Positions 27,692 to 37,493 of a DNA stretch of 64,000 bases are shown piece by piece. The notes under the pieces were generated by a model. It was given only the letters and a program-made list of their open reading frames with translations, was not told where the DNA came from and did no database searches. Made by a program: the position numbers and the translations under genes. The DNA lies in the NCBI RefSeq assembly GCF_003833015.1, contig NZ_RJLQ01000012.1:1-64000 (forward strand). The letters are read 5' to 3'. This DNA comes from Clostridium sp. E02 (lineage in GTDB: Bacteria; Bacillota; Clostridia; Lachnospirales; Lachnospiraceae). How positions within the stretch are numbered: the stretch's first letter is position 1; each line of letters starts with the position of its first letter.

Positions 27692-28633
27692 ATGATTCAG
27701 ATTTATAAAACAGAAGACGGCCTAATTCACCAAAAGGATGAGCTTTCTCCAGGTTCCTGGATTGCATTAACAAACCCTACTGCTACGGAGATCTTAGAAA
27801 TCTCAAAGACGTATCGCATCGATCCAGATGATTTGAGAGCTCCGCTAGATGAGGAAGAACGTTCCCGTATCCAGATAGAGGATCACTATACCTTGATTTT
27901 AGTCGATATACCAACGGTCGAGGAACGAAATTCAAAGGAATGGTATGTAACAATCCCTCTTGGTATCATTACGACGGATGAGGCAATTATCTCGGTATGC
28001 TTAGAGGATACTCCAGTCCTAAATGCTTTTATGGATGGTAGGGTAAGGGATTTTCACACGTATATGAAGACCCGGTTTATCCTGCAGATTCTTTATAAGA
28101 ATGCTTCATTGTATCTGCAATATCTAAGAGTGATTGACAAAAAAAGCGTTGTGATTGAGGATAAACTTCATCAGTCCACCAAAAACCGAGAGTTAATAGA
28201 ACTTTTGGAACTAGAGAAATGTCTCGTGTACTTTACCACATCTTTGCGTTCCAATGAGGTGGTATTGGAAAAACTCATGAGAAATGAAAAGATTAAAAAG
28301 TACCCGGAAGATACGGAACTTTTGGAAGATGTTATCATCGAGAACAAACAGGCGATCGAGATGGCAAATATTTACAGTGGTATTTTAAGTGGAACCACGG
28401 ATGCATTCGCCTCTGTTATATCCAATAACTTAAATATTGTGATGAAATTTTTAGCTACCATTACCATAGTCATGTCCATTCCAACGATGATTGCTAGCTT
28501 TTATGGAATGAATGTAAATTCCTCGGGTATGCCTTTTGCAAATAACCCTCATGGATTTTCCATTGTATTGGGATTGACATTGGTACTCACACTGATTGTA
28601 GCATGGATCTTTTCAAAAAAAGATTTATTTTAG
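27692..28633 (+). CDS. corA: CorA-family divalent cation transporter
   Basis: About 313 residues. The long N-terminal cytoplasmic domain leads into two C-terminal membrane helices, with the selectivity motif YGMNVN after the first and a charged WIFSKKDLF end. It moves Mg2+ (or Co2+/Ni2+) as a pentamer. The start ATG 27692 follows AAAGGGAG. First gene of an apparent corA-rhomboid-pyk run; Mg2+ is a pyruvate kinase cofactor, but a functional link is only suggestive. Confidence 0.9.
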   Translation: MIQIYKTEDGLIHQKDELSPGSWIALTNPTATEILEISKTYRIDPDDLRAPLDEEERSRIQIEDHYTLILVDIPTVEERNSKEWYVTIPLGIITTDEAIISVCLEDTPVLNAFMDGRVRDFHTYMKTRFILQILYKNASLYLQYLRVIDKKSVVIEDKLHQSTKNRELIELLELEKCLVYFTTSLRSNEVVLEKLMRNEKIKKYPEDTELLEDVIIENKQAIEMANIYSGILSGTTDAFASVISNNLNIVMKFLATITIVMSIPTMIASFYGMNVNSSGMPFANNPHGFSIVLGLTLVLTLIVAWIFSKKDLF

Positions 28634-28687
28634 AGTAACAAGGAACCTTCTAATTATGCATCAATGCAATAAGAAAAGGGTGAAAAT

Positions 28688-29533
28688 ATGAGATTTTTTT
28701 ATAATCTGGAACGTAGATTTAGACGATATGCGATTCCAAATCTAATGTACTATATTATTGGCATGTACGGTGTGGGACTTTTAATGGAACTGTTTGCACC
28801 GGGTTTTTATATGCAGTATCTGGCACTTGATGCCCAGAAGATTCTTGCAGGACAGGTATGGAGAGTTGTTACATTTATGATCTATCCGCCAGGCGGAGGA
28901 CTTTTCATGAGTCTGATCAGTATGTATCTTTATTATATGTTGGGGGGAAACTTAGAAAGAGTCTGGGGTTCCTTTCGATTTAATGTTTATTTCTTTATGG
29001 GAGTAATTGGTCATGTGGCTGCCGCAATGATTGTTTACATCTTTATGGGACAAAGAGTATATCTAACAACAGCTTTTCTTAATTATTCTCTGTTCTTTGC
29101 ATTTGCAGCGACCTTTCCAGATTTGGAATTTCTATTATTTTTTGTGATACCGGTGAAGGCAAAATGGCTGGCGATTTTTAATGGGATCTATTTCCTTTAT
29201 GAACTTATTAATGGTAATATGGCAACGAGAGTTACGATATTAATGTCACTGCTCAACTTTTTTATCTTCTTCTTTTTAACAAGAAATGGAAACCGGTTTC
29301 ATCCAAAGGAAATAAAAAGGAAGCACGATTTCCGCAAACAGATGAAGAGTATGCCACAGGGAGGAACACACCATAAGTGTGCCGTATGCGGACGGACCGA
29401 AAAGGACTCCCCGGGCTTGGAATTTAGGTATTGCTCAAAATGCGAAGGCAGTTATGAATACTGTTCGGAGCATTTGTATACACATAAACATGTAACATCG
29501 GACCACCCCACAACCGGTGATACAAACAATTAG
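28688..29533 (+). CDS. Rhomboid-like membrane protein with C-terminal zinc ribbon
   Basis: 281 residues. About six hydrophobic segments (about 18-205) have a rhomboid-type layout, including WRVVTFMIYPP and GGNLERVWGS (the L1-loop W-R region). The catalytic GxSG of active rhomboids is not found; TTAFLNYSLF stands at the equivalent place. The C-terminus has a zinc-ribbon-like CAVCG...CSKC arrangement, plus CSEH. It is therefore probably an inactive rhomboid (membrane chaperone or adaptor). It is 54 nt after corA and 15 nt before pyk. Confidence 0.75.
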   Translation: MRFFYNLERRFRRYAIPNLMYYIIGMYGVGLLMELFAPGFYMQYLALDAQKILAGQVWRVVTFMIYPPGGGLFMSLISMYLYYMLGGNLERVWGSFRFNVYFFMGVIGHVAAAMIVYIFMGQRVYLTTAFLNYSLFFAFAATFPDLEFLLFFVIPVKAKWLAIFNGIYFLYELINGNMATRVTILMSLLNFFIFFFLTRNGNRFHPKEIKRKHDFRKQMKSMPQGGTHHKCAVCGRTEKDSPGLEFRYCSKCEGSYEYCSEHLYTHKHVTSDHPTTGDTNN

Positions 29534-29548
29534 CTACGGAGGATGACA

Positions 29549-30985
29549 ATGAAAAGAACAAAAATTATTTGCACAATGGGACCTAACACGAACGATCAAA
29601 CACTGATGAAAGCACTTGCACAACATGGTATGGATGTTGCCAGATTTAATTTTTCACACGGTGATTATGAGGAGCAAAAAGAGCGCCTTAATGCATTAAA
29701 AAGCATCCGGGAAGAACTTGGACTGCCGATTGCAGCCCTTCTTGACACTAAAGGTCCTGAGATTCGTACTGGTATGTTGACAGATGGAAAGAAAATCGCT
29801 CTGAAAGAAGGAGAGACTTATATCCTGACAACAGAAGAGATTGTTGGAAATGATAAAAAGGGTCACATCAATTATGGCGGATTAAACGAAGATGTAACCA
29901 CAGGGAACCGGATTCTCATTGACGATGGTTTGATTGAACTGGAAGTTTTGGAAGTCAAAGGCAGCGAAATCATCTGTACCATTATCAATGGCGGGGAACT
30001 TGGGGAAAGAAAAGGCGTTAACGTACCGAATGTTAAGGTGAGACTGCCAGCTCTTACCGATAAAGACAAAGCGGATATCAAATTTGGTATTGAGCAGGGA
30101 TTCGACTTTATTGCTGCTTCATTTGTAAGAACTGCATCTGCAGTGAATGAGATCAAAGAGATCTTAGCGGAATATGGATCTAACATTGCAGTGATCGCAA
30201 AGATTGAGAACGCAGAAGGAATTGAGAATATTGATGAAATTATCGAAGCCAGTGACGGAATCATGGTTGCCCGTGGCGATATGGGGGTTGAGATCCCAGC
30301 TCAGAAGGTTCCTTTTATTCAGAAACAGATCATAGATAAGTGCAATGAGGCATGTAAACCTGTAATTACAGCTACTCAGATGTTGGATTCAATGATCCGC
30401 AACCCTCGCCCCACAAGAGCAGAAGTTACAGATGTGGCCAATGCGGTTTATGACGGAACCGACGCAGTGATGTTATCTGGTGAGACAGCGATGGGTAAAT
30501 ATCCAGTTGAAGCTCTTTCTATGATGGCTTCTATCGTGGAAGAAACAGAAGGACATCTGGATTATACCTGCTACAGACAGCGTAAGGTTTCTGCATTCAA
30601 CACTCAGAATGTATCCAATGCGGTTTGCTATTCTTCCGTGGCTACGGCACATGATCTTGGAGCGAAAGCAATCGTTGCTCCTAGCATCACTGGCTTTACG
30701 ACCAGACTGCTGTCTAAATGGAGACCTGAGAGTATGATCATTGGATTATCTCCAAGTGCTTCTGCTCTTCGTCAGATGCAGTTATACTGGGGGGTAATTC
30801 CATTCCAGGCTAGACGTGCAGAATCTACTGACGTGTTAATTTATTCCTCATTGGAATTGTTAAAAGCAAGAAACATCATTGAGGAAAATGATACGATTGT
30901 AGTAACCGCTGGAGTCGTTAGCCCGGCAAGAAAACATGAGCCAGCAGCACATACGAATATTATGCGAGTGGTAACTGTAGACTAA
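29549..30985 (+). CDS. pyk: Pyruvate kinase
   Basis: 478 residues. Starts MKRTKIICTMGPN. The Mg/K site is in ARFNFSHG, the catalytic region in AKIENAEGIENIDEI and MVARGDMGVE, and the signature in ATQMLDSM. It converts PEP and ADP to pyruvate and ATP. It ends with the normal C-terminal allosteric domain and lacks the extra PEP-utiliser domain of Bacillus Pyk. GGAGG lies 6 nt before ATG 29549, which is why the ATG at 29543 was not used. Confidence 0.97.
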   Translation: MKRTKIICTMGPNTNDQTLMKALAQHGMDVARFNFSHGDYEEQKERLNALKSIREELGLPIAALLDTKGPEIRTGMLTDGKKIALKEGETYILTTEEIVGNDKKGHINYGGLNEDVTTGNRILIDDGLIELEVLEVKGSEIICTIINGGELGERKGVNVPNVKVRLPALTDKDKADIKFGIEQGFDFIAASFVRTASAVNEIKEILAEYGSNIAVIAKIENAEGIENIDEIIEASDGIMVARGDMGVEIPAQKVPFIQKQIIDKCNEACKPVITATQMLDSMIRNPRPTRAEVTDVANAVYDGTDAVMLSGETAMGKYPVEALSMMASIVEETEGHLDYTCYRQRKVSAFNTQNVSNAVCYSSVATAHDLGAKAIVAPSITGFTTRLLSKWRPESMIIGLSPSASALRQMQLYWGVIPFQARRAESTDVLIYSSLELLKARNIIEENDTIVVTAGVVSPARKHEPAAHTNIMRVVTVD

Positions 30986-31026
30986 TAAATTATTGCAACA
31001 AAGTTGAATATTTATACAAAAAGTAG

Positions 31027-31055
31027 TGGACAAAAGAGTCTATCCTCGGTACAAT
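31027..31055 (+). promoter_or_regulatory. lysA promoter
   Basis: TGGACA (31027-31032), 17-bp spacer, TACAAT (31050-31055). The 65-nt leader is too short for a lysine riboswitch. Confidence 0.62.
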
Positions 31056-31127
31056 GAAGCTTACCAGCTCAGGGACCAGAGACAGGCTTTTTTGTATATG
31101 TAAGCGTTACGAAAGGAGAGGAAAACA

Positions 31128-32396
31128 ATGGAGAAAAGACCATTTGCCACCAAAGAAAAGTTAGAAGAAATTGTGAAAGAATATCCAACCCCATTTCATT
31201 TGTATGATGAGAAAGGAATTAGGGAGAATGCCCGAAAATTAAATGAAGCATTTTCCTGGAATAAAGGCTTTCGGGAATATTTTGCAGTAAAAGCCACACC
31301 GAATCCATTTATCTTAAATATTTTAAAGGATTATGGATGTGGAACCGATTGTTCCTCACTGACAGAACTTATGATGTCGGAGGCTCTTGGCTTTACTGGT
31401 TCTGATATTATGTTTTCCTCCAATGATACACCGGAGGAGGAGTTTCAGTTTGCAGACCGGATCGGTGGTATTATTAATTTAGACGATATTACTCATATTG
31501 ATTATTTAGAGAAAGCCATCGGACACATACCAGAGACCATCAGCTGCAGATTTAACCCAGGTGGAGTTTTTAAAATAAGCAATGATATTATGGATAATCC
31601 GGGTGATTCGAAGTATGGTATGACCACGGAACAGATCTTTGAGGCATTTAAAATTTTAAAGAGCAAAGGCGCCAAAAAATTCGGGATTCATGCATTCTTA
31701 GCGAGTAATACAGTAACCAACGAATACTATCCCCTCCTTGCTAAAGTTTTGTTTGAGCTTGCAGTAAGGCTGAAAAAAGAGACACAAGTAGAGATCGCAT
31801 TCATTAATTTATCTGGGGGAATTGGAATCCCATATCGTCCTGACCAGGAATCCAATGATATCTTCGCAATTGGAGAGGGCGTTCGACAGGTCTATGAAGA
31901 AGTGTTGGTTCCAGAGGGGATGGGGGAAGTGGCGATCTATACAGAACTGGGGCGCTTTCTGTTAGGACCTTATGGGGGCCTGGTGACGAAGGCAATACAT
32001 GAAAAGCATACCCACAAGGAATACATTGGAGTTGATGCTTGTGCGGTTAACTTAATGAGACCAGCTATGTACGGTGCTTATCATCATCTGACTGTTATGG
32101 GAAAAGAGGATGAGGCCTGTAGTCATAAGTATGATGTAGTAGGTTCTCTTTGTGAGAATAATGATAAATTTGCCATTGACCGGATGCTGCCAGAGATAGC
32201 GGTCGGCGATTTGATTTTTATACACGATACGGGTGCTCATGGTTTTTCTATGGGATATAATTATAATGGGAAATTAAGATCAGCCGAGATTTTGTTAAAA
32301 GAAGATGGTTCGGCTCAGATGATTCGCAGGGCAGAGACTTCAAAGGATTATTTTGCAACATTTGATTTTTGCGATGTGATGGATGGCGGAAAGTAA
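31128..32396 (+). CDS. lysA: Diaminopimelate decarboxylase
   Basis: 422 residues of the fold-III PLP decarboxylase family: Lys in YFAVKATPNP, glycine-rich phosphate site in NLSGGIGIPY, and the C-terminal beta domain with CEN (Cys of the dimer active site) and DTGAHG. It catalyses the last step of lysine synthesis, meso-DAP to lysine. GAAAGGAGAGG precedes ATG. The N-terminus and substrate loop differ somewhat from Bacillus LysA, so a related decarboxylase is possible but less likely. Confidence 0.88.
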   Translation: MEKRPFATKEKLEEIVKEYPTPFHLYDEKGIRENARKLNEAFSWNKGFREYFAVKATPNPFILNILKDYGCGTDCSSLTELMMSEALGFTGSDIMFSSNDTPEEEFQFADRIGGIINLDDITHIDYLEKAIGHIPETISCRFNPGGVFKISNDIMDNPGDSKYGMTTEQIFEAFKILKSKGAKKFGIHAFLASNTVTNEYYPLLAKVLFELAVRLKKETQVEIAFINLSGGIGIPYRPDQESNDIFAIGEGVRQVYEEVLVPEGMGEVAIYTELGRFLLGPYGGLVTKAIHEKHTHKEYIGVDACAVNLMRPAMYGAYHHLTVMGKEDEACSHKYDVVGSLCENNDKFAIDRMLPEIAVGDLIFIHDTGAHGFSMGYNYNGKLRSAEILLKEDGSAQMIRRAETSKDYFATFDFCDVMDGGK

Positions 32397-32416
32397 GTAG
32401 GACCGAATAAAAGATG

Positions 32417-32455
32417 AGAGCTGTTTTTGGAATTTAAAGACAGCTCTTTTGTTTT
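32417..32455 (+). terminator. lysA terminator
   Basis: AGAGCTGT...ACAGCTCT followed by TTTGTTTTATTT. Confidence 0.85.
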
Positions 32456-32463
32456 ATTTAAAT

Positions 32464-32508
32464 AGAAAAATCCCTGTGTCATAAAACACAGGGAGATTTT
32501 TCTTAGGA
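32464..32508. terminator. Second, bidirectional hairpin after lysA
   Basis: Long stem AGAAAAATC-CCTGTGT / ACACAGGG-A-GATTTTTCT with T-rich ends on both strands. It lies nine bases after the first terminator. Confidence 0.75.
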
Positions 32509-32551
32509 TTTTCGGATTTCAAAAAGGGTGAAAGGATATTATTACTATTAC

Positions 32552-32580
32552 TTGTGCATTTCTTATGTACCTAGTATAAC
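32552..32580 (+). promoter_or_regulatory. Candidate subtilase promoter
   Basis: TTGTGC (32552-32557), 17-bp spacer, TATAAC (32575-32580), leaving a leader of about 155 nt. On the opposite strand the same bases contain an extended -10 (TGT-TATACT). Confidence 0.5.
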
Positions 32581-32742
32581 ACACTGGATCTGGAAAAGTT
32601 TGTATATTATTTGAATAGATTATGAAGATTTTCTTAATATCTAGTTTGATGCCTTAAAAAACATAACTACAAATTTGCTGATAAATGAAACCATGGGAGG
32701 GAAACCGGAATATCCTAATAAAAAAGGATTGGGTAGTCGATT

Positions 32743-33633
32743 GTGGATCAGGTGAGAAAAGCGATACACTGTGATAGCGCCTATCGTATGGGATATACGG
32801 GTAGGGGAGTCGGAGTAGCAGTGCTGGATACCGGGATTTATCTTCATGAAGATTTTGAACATAGAGTGGCTGCTTTTGTAGATATTGTACACCGAAGAAA
32901 GGAGCCTTATGATGATAATGGTCACGGAACCCATATTTCCGGAATTATTGGCGGCAGTGGAAATGCTTCTGATGGAATGTATATGGGAGTGGCACCAGAG
33001 TGTCATATCATTATGTTAAAAGTTTTAGATAAAAAAGGGAATGGGTATGCCTCTGATGTTTTGTCTGGACTAAAATGGATCCGAGACAATAAGGACCGGT
33101 ATGACATTCGAATTGTGAATATATCGGTTGGTTCTTTTTCGAGAAAAGGTATGACGGAAAATTCCGTCTTAGTAAGAGGGGTAAATGCAGCCTGGGATGA
33201 TGGACTGGTGGTCTGTGTGGCAGCAGGGAATATGGGGCCGGGTATGAATACGATTACAACACCTGGAATCAGCCGTAAGGTGATTACGGTGGGCTGCTCT
33301 GATGATTATAAAGAAGTCAATGTAATGGGTAATCGTATGATAGATTATTCAGGCAGAGGTCCCACAGGTGCTTGTATATGTAAACCAGAAATCATCGCAC
33401 CTGGAGCAGGGATTATCAGCTGTTCCAATGAAGCAGGAGAATACCAGACCAAAAGCGGTACGTCTATGTCAACGCCTATGGTTTCAGGGGCAATTGCACT
33501 CTTACTGCAAAAGTATCCTTTTTTAAGTAACCGAGATGTAAAACTTTTGTTGAGGGAAAGAGCCCTAGACCGTGGCTTGCCGATCAATCAACAAGGCTGG
33601 GGAATGCTTGATGTGGAACAGCTTTTGATTTAG
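32743..33633 (+). CDS. S8 subtilisin-like serine protease without prodomain
   Basis: 296 residues. The complete catalytic triad is Asp29 (VLDTGI), His61 (NGHGTHISG) and Ser241 (GTSMSTPMVSG), with the oxyanion Asn in AAGNMG. There is no signal peptide and no I9 propeptide, so it is a cytoplasmic, probably self-contained subtilase. The start GTG is the first possible codon after an in-frame stop at 32734. Its nearest ribosome site (AAAGGA) is 14 nt away, which is poor. Short overlapping reading frames begin at 32684 and 32694. It lies between lysA and recA with its own promoter. Confidence 0.88.
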   Translation: MDQVRKAIHCDSAYRMGYTGRGVGVAVLDTGIYLHEDFEHRVAAFVDIVHRRKEPYDDNGHGTHISGIIGGSGNASDGMYMGVAPECHIIMLKVLDKKGNGYASDVLSGLKWIRDNKDRYDIRIVNISVGSFSRKGMTENSVLVRGVNAAWDDGLVVCVAAGNMGPGMNTITTPGISRKVITVGCSDDYKEVNVMGNRMIDYSGRGPTGACICKPEIIAPGAGIISCSNEAGEYQTKSGTSMSTPMVSGAIALLLQKYPFLSNRDVKLLLRERALDRGLPINQQGWGMLDVEQLLI

Positions 33634-33677
33634 ACAGACTCTGTATAAAAGAAGAAAGAAAAAGGAAGATATAGGAT

Positions 33678-33706
33678 GGGGAAATGCTTGCAGCGTTTCC
33701 CCTCTT
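33678..33706 (+). terminator. Hairpin after the subtilase gene
   Basis: Ten-base stem GGGGAAATGC/GCGTTTCCCC with a 5-nt loop. The following T run is weak (TCTTATGG), so termination may be partial. The rest of the 230-bp gap before the recA promoter shows no gene. Confidence 0.55.
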
Positions 33707-33860
33707 ATGGTATAGTTGACTTGGATTCAGGGGACTTTCTGGTCTTCTTCCATTTGTCAGCATAAGGCATTTCGCCAGATAATTACCAGAGGATTATGAT
33801 TTTTATTTCAGAATAGGACAGGAGTGTGATGCGTATGCCTGCGGGAGATGAAATTTAAGG

Positions 33861-33889
33861 TTGACTTTTTTACAAAAATATACTATTAT
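33861..33889 (+). promoter_or_regulatory. recA promoter
   Basis: TTGACT (33861-33866), 17-bp spacer, TATTAT (33884-33889). Confidence 0.8.
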
Positions 33890-33901
33890 GATTATAGAAA
33901 A

Positions 33902-33915
33902 AGAACATTTGTTCG
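33902..33915. promoter_or_regulatory. LexA (SOS) box of recA
   Basis: AGAACATTTGTTCG is a near-perfect match to the Gram-positive LexA box CGAAC-N4-GTTCG. It is 12 bp after the -10 and so covers the start of transcription, the normal place for LexA repression. Confidence 0.85.
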
Positions 33916-33929
33916 TGCTGGAGGAAGTT

Positions 33930-35021
33930 ATGAATAAAGATGATAAGTTAAAAGCACTTGACGCGGCTTTAACCCAGATAGAAAAAGCATTTGGAAAAGG
34001 TTCTGTGATGAAACTGGGAGATTCAAGAACCAACATGAATGTGGAGACCGTACCTACAGGGGCATTAAGCCTGGATATAGCCCTTGGATTAGGTGGAATC
34101 CCAAAAGGAAGAGTCGTAGAAATTTATGGTCCCGAATCGAGTGGTAAGACGACGGTTGCTCTTCATATAATTGCAGAGGTCCAGAAGCGTGGTGGTATTG
34201 CGGGTTTTATTGATGCAGAGCATGCCCTTGATCCTGTCTATGCCAGAAGCATAGGTGTTGATGTTGACAACTTATACATATCTCAGCCAGATAACGGAGA
34301 ACAGGGACTTGAGATCACCGAGACTATGGTTCGTTCTGGTGCTGTGGATATCGTGGTTATCGACTCTGTTGCTGCACTGGTTCCCAAGGCAGAGATTGAA
34401 GGAGATATGGGGGATACCCACGTAGGCCTTCAGGCAAGGCTTATGTCTCAGGCGCTGAGAAAGCTGACGGCAGTAATCAGCAAGTCAAACTGTATCGTAT
34501 TGTTCATCAACCAGCTTCGTGAGAAGGTCGGTGTAATGTTCGGGAGTCCGGAGACCACGACAGGTGGCCGTGCGCTTAAATTTTACGCTTCTGTTCGTTT
34601 GGATATCCGTAGGATAGAGACACTAAAGCAAAGTGGTGAGATGGTTGGAAACAGAGCCAGAGTTAAAGTTGTAAAGAATAAGATAGCACCTCCGTTTAAA
34701 GAAGCAGAATTTGATATTATGTTTGGAAAGGGAATATCGAGGGAAGGCGATATTCTGGATCTTGCAGTAAAAGAGAATATTGTGGAAAAAAGCGGAGCAT
34801 GGTTTGCTTATAACAACACTAAGATCGGTCAGGGAAGAGAGAATTCTAAGACTTATCTTCAAGACAATCCAGCTGTATGCATAGAGATTGAGAATAAAGT
34901 AAGAACGAAGTATGGTCTTCATACAGAAAAGGATGCGGGAAAAGATGAGACAAAGGATAGCAAACGAATTAAGACCGAGAGTAAAGTCGAAGTGGTAAAG
35001 ACGAACCAGGATAAATCTTAA
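33930..35021 (+). CDS. recA: Recombinase RecA
   Basis: 363 residues. Walker [10 protein letters not shown] near residue 66, Walker B region [10 protein letters not shown], loop 2 and the [12 protein letters not shown] block are all intact. It forms the ATP-dependent filament for strand exchange and triggers LexA cleavage. The C-terminal 30 residues are Lys/Glu-rich. GGAGGAAG precedes ATG. Followed by recX. Confidence 0.98.
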   Translation: MNKDDKLKALDAALTQIEKAFGKGSVMKLGDSRTNMNVETVPTGALSLDIALGLGGIPKGRVVEIYGPESSGKTTVALHIIAEVQKRGGIAGFIDAEHALDPVYARSIGVDVDNLYISQPDNGEQGLEITETMVRSGAVDIVVIDSVAALVPKAEIEGDMGDTHVGLQARLMSQALRKLTAVISKSNCIVLFINQLREKVGVMFGSPETTTGGRALKFYASVRLDIRRIETLKQSGEMVGNRARVKVVKNKIAPPFKEAEFDIMFGKGISREGDILDLAVKENIVEKSGAWFAYNNTKIGQGRENSKTYLQDNPAVCIEIENKVRTKYGLHTEKDAGKDETKDSKRIKTESKVEVVKTNQDKS

Positions 35022-35089
35022 TTCCAGAGGCAGGTCATAAAGACCGATTATGGAAACACGAGACAAAAAATATAGAATCAGAGGCATAT

Positions 35090-35698
35090 ATGACAGTGAC
35101 AGAGATTGTGCCCATTGATAAACGCAGGAGTAAAGTCATCCTTGATGAGGACTTTACTCTTGTTCTTTATCGAGGGGAATTAAAAAAGTTTGGGGTAGAA
35201 GAAGGAAAGTTTATAACAGAGGAGACTTACCAGAAGATTATAGATGATGTGTTGAGAAAAAGAGCGAGAGAACGGGTTTTTTATCTATTAAAATCCTCAG
35301 ATAAAACCGAACAGGAGCTAAGAAGGAAGTTAAAAGATGGCTGGTACCCCCAGGAAGTGATTGATGGTACCATGGATTTTTTGAATCATCATCGATTCAT
35401 CAATGATGAAAGTTATGGAAAGAGATACGTGGAATATCATTCGGCAAAAAGGAGCAAAAGGCAGATCCAGTACGAATTGCAGAAAAAAGGGCTGGATAAA
35501 GAGATGATTCAAGAGATTATGGAAGAACAGCCAGTGGATGAGGAAGCACAGGTCCTTGCCTATCTAACGAAGAAGCATTTTAAAGAGAAAGAATCAGATG
35601 CCAAAGAACGAAGTAAAATGATGGCAGCGCTTGGAAGAAAGGGATATTCCTACGAAACAGTGGCTAGAGTTATGGCAAGATTTGATTGCGATGACTGA
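35090..35698 (+). CDS. recX: Regulatory protein RecX
   Basis: 202 residues with the three-helix RecX repeats (RARERVFYLLKSSDKTEQEL, RFINDESYGKRYVEY and a C-terminal copy). It binds the RecA filament groove and modulates recombination. It is 68 nt downstream of recA with no terminator between, so it is SOS co-regulated. Confidence 0.9.
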   Translation: MTVTEIVPIDKRRSKVILDEDFTLVLYRGELKKFGVEEGKFITEETYQKIIDDVLRKRARERVFYLLKSSDKTEQELRRKLKDGWYPQEVIDGTMDFLNHHRFINDESYGKRYVEYHSAKRSKRQIQYELQKKGLDKEMIQEIMEEQPVDEEAQVLAYLTKKHFKEKESDAKERSKMMAALGRKGYSYETVARVMARFDCDD

Positions 35699-35745
35699 CA
35701 ATAAGGAAAATGTGTATAAGTATACCGGAAACGAAGGGGAAATAC

Positions 35746-35774
35746 TTGACATAATGTATAAAACAGTTTAAAAT
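35746..35774 (+). promoter_or_regulatory. rny promoter
   Basis: TTGACA (35746-35751), 17-bp spacer, TAAAAT (35769-35774), 50 bp before the GTG start. Confidence 0.78.
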
Positions 35775-35823
35775 TGTAGTGTTGTATTGTTGTACAATGA
35801 AAATAAAATAAGGAGGTGCTCCT

Positions 35824-37380
35824 GTGTTTGAAGTATTCATGGCTGCATTGATTTCAATCGTAGCAGCAGTAGTAGTTGCTTTTATTACCTGGAATGCTGC
35901 CATCTCATATCGTAAGAATACCTACGAGAGTAAGATTGGCTCTGCAGAAGAAAAATCTAGGGAAATAATAGATGAAGCATTAAAGACCGCTGAGACAAAG
36001 AAGCGTGAAGCTCTCCTCGAAGTAAAAGAAGAGTCTTTAAGGACGAAGAATGAACTGGAAAAAGAAACCAGAGAAAGAAGATCTGAACTCCAACGCTATG
36101 AAAGACGAGTATTAGGCAAAGAAGAAAACTTGGACAAGAAGTCTGAGACTATGGAAAGACGAGAAGCAGGTCTTGCTGCTCGAGAGGAAGCTCTGAATAA
36201 GAGAAATTCTGAAGTGGAATCGCTCTATGAAAAAGGCATCCAGGAACTGGAAAGAATTTCCGGACTTACCTCCGAACAGGCAAAAGAATATCTTTTAAAA
36301 TCTGTTGAAGATGATGTAAAACATGACACTGCGAAATTAATTAAAGAACTTGAAAACAGAGCCAAAGAAGAAGCTGATAAAAAAGCCAAGGAATATGTGG
36401 TAACGGCAATTCAGCGATGTGCAGCTGATCATGTGGCAGAAACCACAGTTTCTGTAGTCCAGCTTCCTAATGATGAGATGAAAGGCCGGATTATTGGAAG
36501 AGAAGGTCGTAACATCCGTACATTAGAAACGCTTACGGGAGTGGAACTTATTATTGATGATACCCCAGAGGCTGTTGTATTATCCGGATTTGATCCGGTT
36601 CGTAGAGAAGTTGCCAGGATCGCACTGGAACGTCTGATTGTTGATGGGCGAATCCATCCAGCAAGAATTGAAGAGATGGTGGAAAAAGCTCAAAAAGAAG
36701 TTGAAACTAACATGCGTGAAGAAGGGGAGTCCGCTGCTCTTGAAGTGGGCATTCACGGACTTCATCCAGAGCTTATTCGCTTACTTGGTAAGATGAAGTA
36801 CAGAACAAGCTATGGGCAGAATGCATTGAAGCATTCCATGGAAGTAGCTCAATTATCCGGTTTGTTAGCTGGAGAGATCGGACTAGACATCCGTATGGCA
36901 AAACGTGCTGGTTTGTTACATGACATAGGAAAAGCTGTGGATCATGAGATGGAAGGTTCTCATATTCAGCTTGGATTAGAGCTGTGTAAGAAATATAAAG
37001 AATCGGCTATCGTAATTAACACCGTAGAATCTCATCATGGAGATGTAGAGCCACAGAGTTTGATCGCTTGCGTGGTACAGGCAGCTGATACCATATCTGC
37101 AGCAAGACCTGGTGCAAGAAGAGAAACTTTGGAGACGTATACAAACAGATTAAAACAGTTAGAAGATATAACCAATTCCTTTAAGGGAGTGGACAAGTCC
37201 TTTGCAATTCAGGCAGGACGCGAAGTTCGGATTATGGTAGTACCGGACCAGATAAATGATGATGGTATGATTTTGCTGGCTCGCGACATATCAAAGAAAA
37301 TTGAAGACTCGATGGAATATCCGGGACAGATTAAGGTTAATGTGATCCGTGAATCCAGAGTTACTGATTACGCGAAGTAA
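35824..37380 (+). CDS. rny: Ribonuclease Y
   Basis: 518 residues: N-terminal membrane anchor (about 4-23), a long charged coiled coil (about 30-205), KH domain ([15 protein letters not shown] near 221-235) and HD domain ([12 protein letters not shown] near 362-373). Membrane-bound endoribonuclease that starts mRNA decay in Firmicutes. GTG start with AAGGAGGTG 4 nt upstream. Strong own promoter and terminator. Confidence 0.97.
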   Translation: MFEVFMAALISIVAAVVVAFITWNAAISYRKNTYESKIGSAEEKSREIIDEALKTAETKKREALLEVKEESLRTKNELEKETRERRSELQRYERRVLGKEENLDKKSETMERREAGLAAREEALNKRNSEVESLYEKGIQELERISGLTSEQAKEYLLKSVEDDVKHDTAKLIKELENRAKEEADKKAKEYVVTAIQRCAADHVAETTVSVVQLPNDEMKGRIIGREGRNIRTLETLTGVELIIDDTPEAVVLSGFDPVRREVARIALERLIVDGRIHPARIEEMVEKAQKEVETNMREEGESAALEVGIHGLHPELIRLLGKMKYRTSYGQNALKHSMEVAQLSGLLAGEIGLDIRMAKRAGLLHDIGKAVDHEMEGSHIQLGLELCKKYKESAIVINTVESHHGDVEPQSLIACVVQAADTISAARPGARRETLETYTNRLKQLEDITNSFKGVDKSFAIQAGREVRIMVVPDQINDDGMILLARDISKKIEDSMEYPGQIKVNVIRESRVTDYAK

Positions 37381-37399
37381 TCATTGTTAGGTAGGAAAC

Positions 37400-37453
37400 A
37401 AATGCCCTAAAACCGTATAAATCTAGTGTTTACACGGTGTTGGGGCATTTTTT
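37400..37453 (+). terminator. rny terminator
   Basis: AAATGCCC...GGGGCATTTTTT with an inner ACCGT/ACGGT stem. Confidence 0.85.
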
Positions 37454-37493
37454 AATAGGAAAAGCGACCCATTCATGACAGGAGGAAAGACAC

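Noticed and set aside
31096-31112. cre-like catabolite site TGTAAGCGTTACG before lysA
   Set aside because: One base short of the symmetrical cre consensus, and lysine synthesis is an unlikely target.
31060-31115. Possible riboswitch or T-box before lysA
   Set aside because: No lysine-riboswitch core or T-box sequence is present and the leader is only about 65 nt after a normal promoter.
32464-32600. Minus-strand small RNA from an extended -10 (TATACT) to the hairpin at 32464-32508
   Set aside because: No convincing -35 on that strand, and the same bases form a better plus-strand promoter for the subtilase; needs transcript data.
33676-33765. Small frame MGKCLQRFPSYGIVDLDSGD upstream of recA
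   Set aside because: Only 29 codons, it overlaps the hairpin at 33678-33706, and there is no sign of selection; kept out of the gene list.
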